Notes under the pieces: generated by a model
Told to the model about the DNA's origin: nothing
Seen by the model: only the letters and a program-made list of their open reading frames with translations
The model's database searches: none
In this document: positions 1-40,039 of the stretch, in pieces
How positions within the stretch are numbered: position 1 is the first letter of the stretch
Layout: each line of letters starts with the position of its first letter
Position numbers and translations under genes: made by a program
Origin: Cristatella mucedo
Taxonomy: Eukaryota > Bryozoa > Phylactolaemata > Cristatellidae
Reading direction: 5' to 3'
DNA: 64,000 nucleotides
Assembly: GCA_009760855.2 (NCBI GenBank)
Contig: WPIO01000104.1
Location: forward strand, 1,031,001-1,095,000

Positions 1-128
1 AAACGGTAGTGATCGCCGTTCAAGTTCTTCTACAGCTATACAAATGAGGCTGTTAAATCAGTTCTTTTTTGGCAATACAGAGCATCCTGGTTTTAGCAAC
101 GCAGTAGGTTAGGAAGGCATTATTTGTG

Positions 129-265
129 AGAGCAGAGCCTTTACGACTATCACCACCGCTTGCAGTGGCGTTAAAAAGTCACCCGATGCAGGATTCGAAC
201 CTACGACCTCGGCACCTAGGACGTGAAAAGCAACCGCCTTAACCCAGCGTGCCATTACGGCACCT
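129..265 (-). repeat. tRNA-derived SINE, family A, copy 1
   Basis: Read on the minus strand this has a tRNA-like head: an A-box-like TGGCACGCTGGG and a B box GGTTCGAATCC, followed by a family-specific body with GCAAGCGGTGGTGATAG. Four more copies in the window (5,637; 11,349; 12,634; 23,966) share the order and body. The B box matches the pol III consensus, but the body shows this is a retroposon and not a working tRNA gene. The older body and tail may extend back to about 50. Confidence 0.75.
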
Positions 266-1149
266 TTATAACTGTTTAGACCTTCTCTTTAATTCAGGAC
301 GCTCGGGAAAGCCTTTTTTAGCACCTCGCCGTTTTTAAAAATACGGCGACCTGCGTGATGCAAGAGCACCATCCTCAAGGTCTTTCTGCGTCTGCGAAGC
401 CGAGGGGGCGGCAGCTCGAGGCGCTTCGGTCTCTTCGGCTCCGTTGGGTGCCCTCCGGCTTTTGAAGCCTGAAAGCTCCGAAGCCGCCCGATCATCTCTT
501 CAAACCCCATCCTGTGCAGGATTAGGATAAGGCTCTGCAGGTCGGTAAAATAAGTTTGATCGTCTCAAGTTCCGGTGCCCTAGAGGTGCTCGCTGAAAGC
601 ACGCCGGCCGCTACGCCTCGGCTTTGCCTTTGGCTGAAGGTGGCCAGCGGAGGCGTGCCTCCGCTGGCCACGCCTCGGCTCCGGCGAGCCTGAAGGTGAT
701 CCGTGCCTCATTAGACCGGCATTTTATAGTCCTCTCTATCCTCTCTCAAGACTACAAACGCCTCTCAAACAAAAAATGATGTCTCTTTTAGACACGGGCT
801 CACACTGGAGTGCCAAAGGCGCACCTTGCCTGGCACCGCAGTCGCCTTTTAAGCGCTATTTGGAATCAGAAAATGTGCCGAGTCCCTTCCTCCTTAGGAG
901 AGAGAACTTTCATACGTATCGCCGCCTGACCAGTCAGCTGAGGATGGATGGATGAATGACCTCTGTCAGTAGCAAAAGAGTTCTATCTATCGGTTCGCTG
1001 TTTTTGCTACTAACGGCAGCAGCGATCTTTAACTGGGACTCACTTGGCGTGCCACGCACCTCACCATACTTGAACGATCGTCTCAAGCGACGCCCAAGTG
1101 ATGTCGCGAGCAATGCCGCAGGCTCCAGAGCTCTGACATTTCACCTTTT
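266..1149. other. No gene recognised
   Basis: This stretch has only short unsupported ORFs. Positions 600-700 contain a GC-rich segment with an imperfect self-repeat (gcctccgctggccacgcctc and similar). I see no domain, splice-bounded exon or RNA gene. Confidence 0.4.
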
Positions 1150-1313
1150 TCATTCGATCCGATCATTTCATCCGATCCGATCATTTCATCCGATCCGATC
1201 ATTTCATCCGATCCGATCATTTCATCCGATCCGATCATTTCATCCGATCCGATCATTTCATCCGATCCGATCATTTCATCCGATCCGATCATTTCATCCG
1301 ATCCGATCATTTC
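1150..1313. repeat. 18-bp tandem repeat, about nine copies
   Basis: The unit atttcatccgatccgatc is repeated head to tail almost without change. Because 18 is a multiple of three, both strands stay open across it and give spurious repeat ORFs (SFHPIR on plus, MIGSDE on minus). It is noncoding by every other sign. Confidence 0.9.
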
Positions 1314-1802
1314 ACCGTGTCCTCGTTAGGCACCTTAACTTGACGCTCGGTTCATCCCACAGTTCAGCTTACCCAAATGAAGCCCACTTGGCGCCATCTT
1401 TCCTTGCGCTGCTCCGTTCTGGTCAGCGGAGCTTCTTGACTATTTAAAGTTTGGGATAAGGTTGAGATCGTTTCGTCCCCAATGCTTCTAAATCATTCGC
1501 TTTATCTGCTAAAACAGTGGCATCGAGTGCCAGCTATCCTTCGGGAAACTTTGGAGGGAACCAGCAAGAGAACCAGTAAGTTTTTCCCAGTAACAGAGCT
1601 CAATGCACAGGGCTCTGAGTGACCAGCGAGGGTGTATGTGCCGTGGCTACCGAATGCGTACCGAAAGCCGCTTAGGCTGTGAGTGCGCTATACAAAACTC
1701 TCCTGCGTAACACCCACATGGTCTTAATGACTTTGTGGAGTTACATACGGATATACATTACATTACGTGGTAATGTTTGCTGTAGCAACACGCAGAAACT
1801 GG

Positions 1803-1803
<1 letters not shown>

Positions 1804-1880
<77 letters not shown>
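1804..1880. repeat. (AT)n microsatellite
   Basis: An uninterrupted AT dinucleotide tract. It abuts the minus-strand SINE B tail that starts at 1,881. Confidence 0.95.
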
Positions 1881-1883
<3 letters not shown>

Positions 1884-1975
1884 CAGTTCTTTAGCGCCCC
1901 AAGAGAACTTAATCTCTATCCAGGCGCGTTACATATGCTGCTGGGCTCGAGCCCACGACCTCAGGCGTGCTGTGT
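1881..1975 (-). repeat. SINE family B, minus copy (tail and B-box half)
   Basis: The sequence gcgccccaagagaacttaat is the reverse complement of the family B tail, whose arms AAAGCGCC and GGGCGCTTT flank AGAGATTAAGTTCTCT. It is followed by a reversed B-box region (gggctcgagcccacgacctc). It lies head to head with the plus copy at 1,976. Confidence 0.65.
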
Positions 1976-2120
1976 GTGTCGGTTTGGCCCAGCGGTTAAG
2001 GTGCCAGTGCCCCGGGGACCAAGGTCAAGGACTGAGGTTATGGGTTCGAGCTTCGTGGCAGCGTGTGAAGCGCCTGAATGAGATTAAGTTCTCTTAGGCC
2101 GCTATGCAAATGAATATATT
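1976..2120 (+). repeat. SINE family B, plus copy with tRNA-like head
   Basis: The head contains TTTGGCCCAGCGGTTAAGG (A-box-like) and GGGTTCGAGCTTC (B-box-like), about 55 bases apart. The tail GAAGCGCCTGAATGAGATTA and onward is shared with the other family B copies. This is the clearest head-plus-tail copy on the plus strand. Confidence 0.7.
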
Positions 2121-2619
2121 TTTAATGTGTGCAACCTTGACCTTGGTCATTGAAGGCGAATGTCTTAACCCCTAGGTCAGACGAGGGCGTCTTGCAATGA
2201 AAAAGAATTCTACAATCTGTTCAGAACGCACCCATAAATCCGAATTCTGACGCCACGCGCATACGGTGTCTAACTTGCTGAATTCGACGCAATGCTAATC
2301 ACCGGGAGTATAGAGGTCAAGCTGGCAGGCCCGCCATCAACCAGTTCCCTCGCGCATTGCAGTGGTGTTAAGGAACGCGATTCCCAAAGTAAGAGAACTA
2401 ACGAACGCCTAAGTCGGATCGGCCCTCTCCTAAACGTGCAGCTGAGGCAGCGAGCCGACACAAACAAGTTCAAGGTCTCGGCTATAGTTAAGCGGCCTAC
2501 TCTCAGGCATATACGTGCGTGCGATTTAGGCACTCGCAAGGCACGTGTTTCTTGTACAAATGCACTGGCTGACGAAAGACCACGGGCCGCTGGGATGTCT
2601 GTCTCCCTGTCTGTCTATC
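2121..2619. other. No gene recognised
   Basis: About 500 bases of unique-looking sequence. Overlapping ORFs on both strands lack domains or splice boundaries. Confidence 0.35.
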
Positions 2620-2769
<150 letters not shown>

Positions 2770-2879
2770 TATTTTCTTTCCCTCTCCCGCACCTCTTCTC
2801 TCTCGCTTGCTCTGTCGAGAAGTCCTCTAGCGGCACTCGGCGCAGGCTTCAGAGGCTCACTCGCCTACGCCGCGCACCT

Positions 2880-3940
2880 GGTCAAAGCGCCGCTTCAAAC
2901 TTCCGGCTGGGGCGAAGTAGCGCAGTCGGAAGTCCGAAGTCGTCGTCTGCCGCGCGCCGTTCTGTTCCGCGCGCCGTTCGACAGCCGCAGCTCTGCGATC
3001 GGTCGCCACTATTTCAAGGTCAGCGAGTCCGACTGGCTAATTTACTGCGGGAAATGATGCCTGGCGGGTAGCGGTGGCCTGCATCGTGCGCTGACCCGTT
3101 CTCGGTCTTCTCAAGGATTTTCTACATTTCCAACGTTTTGCTCGGTGCTAAGCGGCCCCCCACGGGTTGCTGCCGGCGGTCCGCCGTACGCCGGCAGCAA
3201 CGGCGGGAGCGCCGGTGCCGGCGCAGCTGCAGGTGGGCCGCCGCCGCCGCGGCGCTCCGACTCCGGAGCGAAGGCCGCGGTCGCGGCGACCCTCGGCCTT
3301 CGCTCGCTCGTTCGGCTAATGAGCTTTTTGCGGTTGTATAGGGCGCTCTGCCCGCTCGAAGCCCGCTGCTCGACCAGCCACGAGATGGACGTCGGCTGTT
3401 TTTCAAGCTCCTCATCAGTGAGTGGGCGGCCACCGCGCCGGGCAGTGGGAGAGCTAGGAGGCAGGGCAGCGCGGCGTCGGCCAGCCTGACAGGTGGCGCC
3501 TCCTGCGGCACCCGCCGATTCGCCGCCTGCACGTCACGTGACAACGACGAGGCCTCGCCGTTCGGTCGAGCGCACGTTCGGGTGCAATCGGTCGCGTGCA
3601 GCTCGGTGGACGCGCAGACGGGCCGCCTAGCGCTGTTGCGGGAGGAGACAACAGCCGCGTGCCGCTTACCGCCTGTGCAGAAACAGACGCGTGCCTTCTC
3701 GGAGCGTTCGACTCGGGCGGCGGCGGCGGCTCGCTCATCGCGAAAGGAAGGCGCGACGGTAGGTGCTCGGCGGCGGCGGAGCGAAAAGCAGGCGGCGGCG
3801 GGAGAGGGACGCCGGAGGTTCGGCCGGGCGTCCCTTTCGGCTCGCGCCGCAAACCGCTTCGCGCTCCGCATTTGCCAGAGCGAATGTCGCAGCCGCCTGA
3901 GTGCAGCGCTCGCGTCGCCGTTCGCTTGTAGCGGCCAACG
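2880..3940 (+). promoter_or_regulatory. CpG-rich region upstream of the host gene start
   Basis: Very high GC with dense CpG, directly before a signal-peptide exon. This fits a CpG-rich promoter and 5' leader. No TATA box was identified. Open frames on both strands here (up to 348 codons on the minus strand) are expected from GC-rich, stop-poor sequence and are not called as genes. Confidence 0.35.
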
Positions 3941-33748
<29,808 letters not shown>

Positions 33749-34639
33749 GTACGGAGGACTCTCGCCGCTGCCGGCGCCATGTTGGTACTCTCCGGATCGC
33801 CGAGCGGGCGAGCGACTTCGAGTGTTTCCGCTTCCGGCTGACACCCGAGCTTATTCACTCGAGCTGCCGAACGGTGACTAGCACCGGAAGGATGGCGAGC
33901 CGGCCGTGTCGGTCGCGTAGCCAGATGGAAAAGCCGCCCGCCTTTCGCGAAGAAGGCGCTTCGCCCGCGAAGTGGGCGAAGCGATCGCCCATCCCTCTGC
34001 CTCTCCGGCCCCCTTCCTTCGCTCCTGCGATGGCGTCCTGTAGCGACCTTTTCCGCTGTCGGCTCAAAGCCGCGAACCGCGTCTAGTGAGTCACGATATT
34101 TCTTACAAAGCCGAGTGGGCGCTTGAGAGCAGCGACGCCACCGCCGCCATCACGGCACCAGCACATCAGCAGAGCCAAGCCAAGATACCGTAAAATGGCG
34201 TAGAGCCGACGCGTGCGTGGGCGAGCGTGGCCGGACTCCCGACGGATCGCCGGTGGTAGCGCCGCGGCACGTGACGGCGCACGAGCTGTTCGTCTTTCCT
34301 ACTTCCGCTGCTGTCGTGGAGGGGGAGGGAAAAGGCCCTAGGATTTCGGCGGTCGTCGCGAGTCGCACGCTCGACCTTCGACCTTGGGCTGAGGCCGCAT
34401 CTTTTGGTTGGTCGCACAGACTCGTAGCACTCGCACCGATCGCTTCGACGACGAGCGGTAGGCGCATGCGCGTCACCGAAGAGCTAGCTCCTGCGATCAG
34501 CACAGGGGGCACTTCGACGGCCCGGTCCTTTGTGATCGAGAGCCATGTCGCGATGTCTGGGGAGGGGGAGGGGTCAGTCGATCGCCAGATCTCCTCGACC
34601 GACGGAGCGTCTGCTCTGCTGCAGTCAGCTACGCCGCGA
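33749..34639. other. Host DNA, no gene recognised
   Basis: GC-rich sequence after the exon 16 donor. No stop, poly(A) signal or following exon was located here, so the gene probably continues. Confidence 0.35.
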
Positions 34640-34885
34640 CGTCGACGCTCGCGGAAAGTTCGGCCCACCGCCAGCGAGCCGCAGCCGGGGGTCTGCGGTC
34701 ACGCGAGCCACAGCTACGGGTCTGTGGTCACGTGAGCCACCGCCAGCGAGCCGCCGTGGTCACGTGAGCCACTGCCAGCGAGCCGCAGCCACGGGTCTGT
34801 GGTCACTTGAGCCACCGCCAGCGAGCCGCCGTGGTCACATGAGCCACCGCCAGCGAGCCACAGCCAGGGGTCTGGTCGCGCATTC
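34640..34885. repeat. GC-rich tandem repeat with CACGTG boxes
   Basis: A repeated block gtggtcacgtgagccaccgc followed by cagcgagccgc, alternating with cagccacgggtct spacers. Units are of about 31 and 43 bases. The palindrome CACGTG, or one-base variants, appears in most copies. Confidence 0.7.
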
Positions 34886-36395
34886 ACGAGTGAGTGCCTC
34901 ACTAGGTAGTGAGGCACAGCCACGGCCACGCCCACTGCTAGTCAGTCGCAGTCACGCCCGCCGGTCACGAATTTGCGATTTCGTTTCAGAGCCGGCCTAC
35001 TGGAAGCGCTAGGATCGCTCGCGGGGGCGAAGCCGAGGGTCGAAGCACGTGGTCGCAGCTCGTTCATCGGGTGTCAAATTCGCTCGAAGGAGATGCAGCA
35101 GAGAGTGCAGCAGCGGAAGCCCCGCAACGGAAGTGGAAGTTCGAGGTTTCTCGACACCGCCGTCGCCAGCGGATCTCGAGGGCGATCGTCGGCAGCCTCG
35201 AGCAGCCATCGCTTTTTGCTGGGCCGCCGCCGCTAGAGCACAGATTGTCCTAGATAAGCTTCTCGGCCGGCTCATCGCGTTGGCTGCGCGGGCGCGCCTG
35301 GCCGCAATTATAATTGCACGTACGCACGTACGGACAAGCCTCCATTTTTCAGCACGCCGGAGGCGAGCCCTCTGCCCTCTGCCCCTGCCCTCCGCCTCCC
35401 CCACCGCCGCGAGCAACAGCATGGCGTGGCCGCCGCGATCCGCTGCCACCGGTGATGATAACCTATAAGGCTCTTCTACCCCTCTGAGGAATGGAGCAGC
35501 TAATTGATTGTCCACACAGGGACTTTAGGGCGGCAAGAGGAGGCTGAAACTGGTGCAGCAGTTCAGCCTCGGCAGATTAGTCGGCTGACGCTGTAGCGAA
35601 GAAAGGAAACGCGAATCTCATTTCCACTATAAAAGATAGCTTTTGGCTCCAGAGGTCATGGCCGCTTCATTCATGGCTTGCTAGCTAGCAGACGCCAGAT
35701 GCAAAGCATTACCGAGATAGTTCGACTGGTTTTCCCATTCGCCAAGCACAGTAAGAGATTTCAAAACGCACCTCGACGGTCGTGCGAAATCAAAAGAGGC
35801 AGCGCAGGTGCATTCTGGGAAGATGCTCCGTGCAAGTGCACTCTGGGAGGATGCTTCGCTGTGCTTCCAGAGATCCTGCTTGATAAGGGCAAGTGCATTC
35901 ACGTTGTGCATTCACCAGCTCGAGCGGTTCGCGTGGTTCGAGTGCGCCAGTATTAATCTAAAGTCGTTGCTTTGTAAAGCTTTTATAAATATATATATAT
36001 ATATGTAAACGATTAAACTATAACTAAACTATATATATATAGATACAAATATATATATATATATATATATATTAATACGATAGTTTTGTATATAAATTCT
36101 TTCATAAGAGGGTTCATATTATTTATGCGTAGAACGGTCGAAGGAAGAGTAGTCTCTCGATACCTCAGTCGGCTCCAGTGCTAGACCGGAAGTATACTCG
36201 ATTGCTTCCCGGTCGAAGCCACACTCTTTTTCCTCGTTCCGTCCCGCGGCGGACGGCCTCCTTTAGCTCTTTATCTTGAAATTACAATCGCGATAATTGT
36301 AAAAGGACACATGCATCGTGCCCTAAGAGAACCGAACAGACTTCCGTCGGCTTGTTTGCCCTGTCGGATATTAACGCTGCTCGCTGTGAGTCAAA
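34886..36395. other. Host DNA left of the Polinton
   Basis: Mixed sequence with a small GTGCAAGTGCATTCTGGGAAGATGCT-type local repeat near 35,808-35,850, an (AT)n cluster at 35,985-36,075, and a tRNA-like segment at about 36,150-36,225 (ACCTCAGTCGGCTCC and CGGTCGAAGCC resembling A and B boxes). No coding exon is supported. Confidence 0.35.
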
Positions 36396-38160
36396 GGCTC
36401 ATGATGAGAGATTTCGCGATCTAATAATTACACATTATCAGATAGATCCTGCAAATTGTATAACAACTCCACAATTAACTTGGACAGCATAATTAAAATA
36501 TACAGGAGTCGTTCTTGAATTACTAACTGATCCAGATATGTATCTATTCTTTGAAAAAGGAATTCGTGGAGGGATGACACAAGTATCAAAACGTAAAGTC
36601 AAAGCAAATAATAGTAGATGTAGCAATTTCAATCCAGATAAGTTGAAGTCATACTTATTATATTTTGATGCTAGAAATCTTTATGGCTGGGCTATGAAAC
36701 AATCTCTACCAACTGGAGGTTTTAATTTCTTATCAAGTAAAAAAATAAAGTCGTGGAATGAAAATAAAAACTATATAATTAAAAAATTTAAGCCTTTAAA
36801 AAATAAAGCTTATGTTCTTGAAGTTGATGTACATTGTCCAAAATATAAACATGACTTATTTTCTGACTATCCTTTACTTCCTGAAAACAAACAGATAAAA
36901 AAGAATAAACACTCAGACTATCAAAACTCTTTTAATAGAGGAAACGAACCAGTTGAAAAGCTGATATTGGATTTGGAACCAAAACAAAAGTATGTTATTC
37001 ATTATCTTAATCTTAAGAATTGTATTGAATTAGGATATGATCTAACACATATTCACAGAGTATTAGAGTTTGATCAGTCCAATTGGCTAGAGTCATATAT
37101 TGATAACAATACAAAACTTAGAGGTAGAACAGCAAAAGATTTTGAAAAAAGATTTCTTTAAATTACTCAATAATTCATTCTTTGGTAAGACAATGGAGAA
37201 TGTTAGAGATAGAAAGAATGGAGTTACTTAATGAAAACGTAGATGAAGAGTTAACTAAGATGAATAAAATCTATAGAAGCCCAAGATTTGTAGATAGAAA
37301 GATATTAACTAATAACATTATCTGCATAGAAAGTAGTAAGGAATCTATAACTTTAAACAAACCTATTTATGTTGGATTTTGCATACTTGATTTATCTAAA
37401 GTATTGAGGCAGAAATTCTATTATCTAACAATGAAAAAAGATACGAATCAAAAATAAACTTGATGTATACTGATACTGATTCACTCGTCATGGAGATTTT
37501 TACTGAGAATGTTTATAGAGACTTTATTGATTACCCAGAATCATTAGATCTAAATACTTTTCCGGATGACTATCCATTTTGGAATGACGAGAGAGCAAAA
37601 AGTATTATAAAAGGAAACAGTAAAATTGTTGGGAAACTTAAAGATGAGATAACAGATAAGGTAAAAGCAGCAATATTAAATAAATATGTGTTTTTCTAAG
37701 CCCAAAACTTTAATTTTATACTATTTATAATGATAAAGAAATATTTGATGATAAAGGAAAATCAACAGGAATAGTTAAAAAAGTTTGTGAGATGAATGAA
37801 ATGCTTGATAAGGAGAAAGAACAAATAGGACAATCTAAAAAAGCTAAAGGTGTTAACAAAAATGTTGTTGATAAACACTTGAAACATGAAGACTTTAAAA
37901 ACTGCTTAGATAAAAAAGTAGAAAAGAAATGTGAACAATCATTAATTAGAAGTGAAAAGCATGTAATGTATACAATTAAACAAAGCAAAGTAGCACTATC
38001 TGCCTTTGATTCAAAACGATACTGGTTGGACTGTGGAATCTGCAGCTACGCTTATGGCCACTATAGAATTGCTGATGTGTTGAGTAATAATTTAAATCTA
38101 GGACAATGTAATACTTGCAATATTGGTGCTATTAATATAGATGCCAAAACGAAAGAGTGA
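36396..38160 (+). pseudogene. POLB: Protein-primed DNA polymerase B, C-terminal half, broken
   Basis: This replicates the element from a protein primer at the termini. Visible landmarks in order are LTDPDMYLFFEKGIRGGM before the palm, the motif A region YFDARNLYGWAM, motif B NNSFFGKTMENV at about 37,166, motif C MYTDTDSLV at about 37,460, and the terminal VALSAFDSKRYW then YAYGHYRI near 38,000-38,070. The exonuclease and TPR1 half is missing. Breaks seen are an in-frame TAA at 36,490, frameshifts at about 37,140, 37,200-37,235 and 37,435, and a stop/frameshift zone at 37,697-37,740. The catalytic Asp pair of motif C is still encoded. The last bases overlap the next small ORF. Confidence 0.9.
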
Positions 38161-38308
38161 AGAAATCATTGAACCTGAAGCAAAAATAAAAGTTAAACAT
38201 GCTATTCGAGAAACAACAAAAGAATTATATGAATTACAAATAGAAATGGAGTATGATAGAGCAGAAGAAGAGCTAATTTTTGAGATGGCAGGAATAAATT
38301 TATATTAA
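38141..38308 (+). CDS. Small charged protein, 55 aa
   Basis: Starts at the ATG directly after the shared element motif (aatatagATG) and overlaps the end of the polymerase frame by 20 bases. Composition is Lys/Glu-rich and helical (for example ETTKELYELQIEMEYDRAEE). Function unknown. It is too short for most gene callers, but it is intact and has the same start signal as its neighbours. Confidence 0.55.
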   Translation: MPKRKSEEIIEPEAKIKVKHAIRETTKELYELQIEMEYDRAEEELIFEMAGINLY

Positions 38309-38332
38309 AAAATAAACTTCATTATTATAGAA

Positions 38333-38515
38333 ATGGAAAAAGTTGAAATTGAAAACGAATCTGAATATGAGAGTGATGATCCAGACGAGTCTGAAGAAGA
38401 AGATGAGTCAGAGTATTCAGAAAGTAAAGGAGAGTATGATCCTAATGAAGGCTATGAACAAGTGTTCTGTTTTGAGGAAGAAGTAGATTACGCAAACAAA
38501 GAAGATGAACTATAA
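38333..38515 (+). CDS. Small highly acidic protein, 60 aa
   Basis: ATG preceded by ttattatagaa. About half of the residues are Glu, Asp or Ser (SDDPDESEEEDESEYSESKG), with no basic core. It could mimic DNA or bind a basic partner such as a core protein; this is inference. Intact. Confidence 0.6.
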   Translation: MEKVEIENESEYESDDPDESEEEDESEYSESKGEYDPNEGYEQVFCFEEEVDYANKEDEL

Positions 38516-38536
38516 AAAAATGTATATTTATATAGA

Positions 38537-38773
38537 ATGGAAGTTTCTAGAATTCTTAGTTGTGAACAATCAAGAGATATGGCTCTTAAAATTTGCCTAC
38601 AAAAGTTAAAGAAAGTAGATCAAAGAATTGTCAAGCATTCACTTGATAAACTTATTCAAGATTTAGATAGCTCGTACACTGCTGTTCTTATTGAGATTTG
38701 TGATACCTGTGATAAACTAATGGAATGCAGAAGTAAAATAAATGAAATGCTGGTAGAAGCAGAGAAAAAGTAA
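38537..38773 (+). CDS. Unknown protein, 78 aa
   Basis: ATG preceded by tttatataga. Predicted helical, with heptad-like hydrophobics (ALKICLQKLKKVDQRIVKHS) and four cysteines, two in CDTCDKL. Intact. It belongs to the cluster of small plus-strand genes after PolB and is not recognised. Confidence 0.6.
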   Translation: MEVSRILSCEQSRDMALKICLQKLKKVDQRIVKHSLDKLIQDLDSSYTAVLIEICDTCDKLMECRSKINEMLVEAEKK

Positions 38774-38842
38774 AAAACTCCAAAAACTAAACAAGGCATT
38801 CAGATTAATTAATTTTGTATATTTTTTATAATAGTATAGGAA

Positions 38843-39490
38843 ATGTGACAGCAAGTGAAGTAACTGATTCCAATCTTGCCACATCTGCAACTCTGCTTAA
38901 AGCATATGTTGACTATCTTGTAAAGTCTAGAATGACTCCATACGATTAACAGACACTCGACTCAGATATCTCAATTATGACTAATGCCTCTGTAAAAAAG
39001 TTTTATATCGATGAGTGTGACATTGAAGCACAGAAGGTAATCACTTCAGGAATGGCAAGTGTAACAACTGATCTTGAAGCAACAGTTAGATCAAAAGTTG
39101 ATACTCTTCTTGATACGCCTGGAGAAATCTCTGGATATACTACATGGATTGCTAGCCAGCTACCGACACTCTCAACAGTTATCTCAGGAGTTGCAGGAAT
39201 TTAAGCCTGATATCTCTGGAATTGTTAAGGATGAATGCCGTGCAATTCTACCTGATATATATCTGATGGAACTATTCTATTGCGTATCACTTTGCAGCAA
39301 ATGTAAAGCGCCTAGAAAGAGATTAAGTTCTCTGAGGGCGCTTTATCAAGTGCATTATTATTATTATTATTATTAACCAGCGCCAGACAAAAGGCAGAGC
39401 GCTCGCTGTGCTCTTGCTGCTCCAGCTGCTCCAGTTGTTGTCGATCCAGCTGCCCCAGTTTCTGATACAATTGCTACAGCCACACTGTAA
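38843..39490 (+). pseudogene. Unknown gene broken by frameshifts and a SINE insertion
   Basis: The start motif agtataggaaATG is followed directly by TGA in frame, so the start is disrupted. Downstream pieces include ATLLKAYVDYLVKSRM, DLEATVRSKVDTLLD and, after the insertion, an Ala/Pro/Val-rich end (AAPAAPVVVDPAAPV). In-frame stops occur at about 38,946 and 39,201. A host SINE family B tail (39,286-39,376) interrupts the last third. Not recognised; fibre-like in style. Confidence 0.5.
39286..39376 (+). repeat. SINE family B tail inserted in the Polinton
   Basis: TTTGCAGCAAATGTAAAGCG and onward through the inverted-repeat tail to (ATT)n. It is nearly identical to the copy at 7,577. Its GC content and sequence are foreign to the element, which dates the insertion after the element was fixed in the host. 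Confidence 0.85.
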
Positions 39491-39509
39491 ATAATTTATT
39501 TATATAGAA

Positions 39510-39880
39510 ATGAATGCAGAAACTAGGAGTAAAGATTGTTTAACAGTTGCACAAGGACAGAAGTTTAAGAATATTAAAATTTGCTCATATCCAATGGGAA
39601 GAATTGAAGATATCAGAAGTAAACTATTAGAAACATTAAAATTAGTTTTATAATACAAAGCTTTAAGAGTAGATCATTCAGAAAAAGAAATGGCATATAT
39701 ATTTACAAAAGTTAGAGATGGATCAATCTTTTCAGAGTTTCTTAAAGATTTGAAAATAGATAAAATAAATAGTCTTAAATCAGAAACATACTCTAAAAAA
39801 TAGAGTTTACAAAACAACTAGCAGAAAAAGAATGTAGTTTACCAACAGAGTTTATTAAAGAAAGTCTAGATTGGAAATAA
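39510..39880 (+). pseudogene. Unknown protein, about 120 codons, broken
   Basis: Start motif tatttatatagaaATG. Readable segments include VAQGQKFKNIKICSYPMGR, KEMAYIFTKVRDGSIFSEF and, in another frame, LAEKECSLPTEFIKES. An in-frame TAA lies near 39,652 and a frameshift in an A run near 39,800. It ends tail to tail with the minus-strand ORF at 39,866. Not recognised. Confidence 0.45.
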
Positions 39881-40036
39881 ACCGCTAAAAAGAGTATCAT
39901 CTGGCATACCTGTAATATTAATTGAATTCAGAGTCGAGTAAACTACATCACCAATTAAATCAATCTCAATAACATCTAAATTACTTGGAGTTACAAGACT
40001 GCTAGCATAATTTAAAACAGGAAATTCAATAGTCAT
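39866..40036 (-). CDS. Small protein, 56 aa, downstream of fibre B
   Basis: Open frame starting MTIEFPVLNYASSLVTPSNL and ending FSGLFPI. It starts just after the stop of the fibre B frame and overlaps the plus-strand gene's last 15 bases. It lacks a clear TATAGA start motif, so it may instead be a shifted end of fibre B. Function unknown. Confidence 0.35.
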   Translation of the reverse strand: MTIEFPVLNYASSLVTPSNLDVIEIDLIGDVVYSTLNSINITGMPDDTLFSGLFPI

Positions 40037-40039
40037 AGA

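Noticed and set aside
129-265. Functional tRNA gene
   Set aside because: A and B boxes are present, but the copies share a non-tRNA body, vary in the stems and recur as dispersed repeats, so they are SINEs.
1150-1313. Possible CRISPR array
   Set aside because: The units are contiguous with no spacers, and the genome is animal.
1083-1447. Repeat-protein ORFs on both strands (SFHPIR and MIGSDE hexapeptides)
   Set aside because: They arise from an 18-bp tandem repeat whose length is a multiple of three. No signal, domain or codon evidence supports coding.
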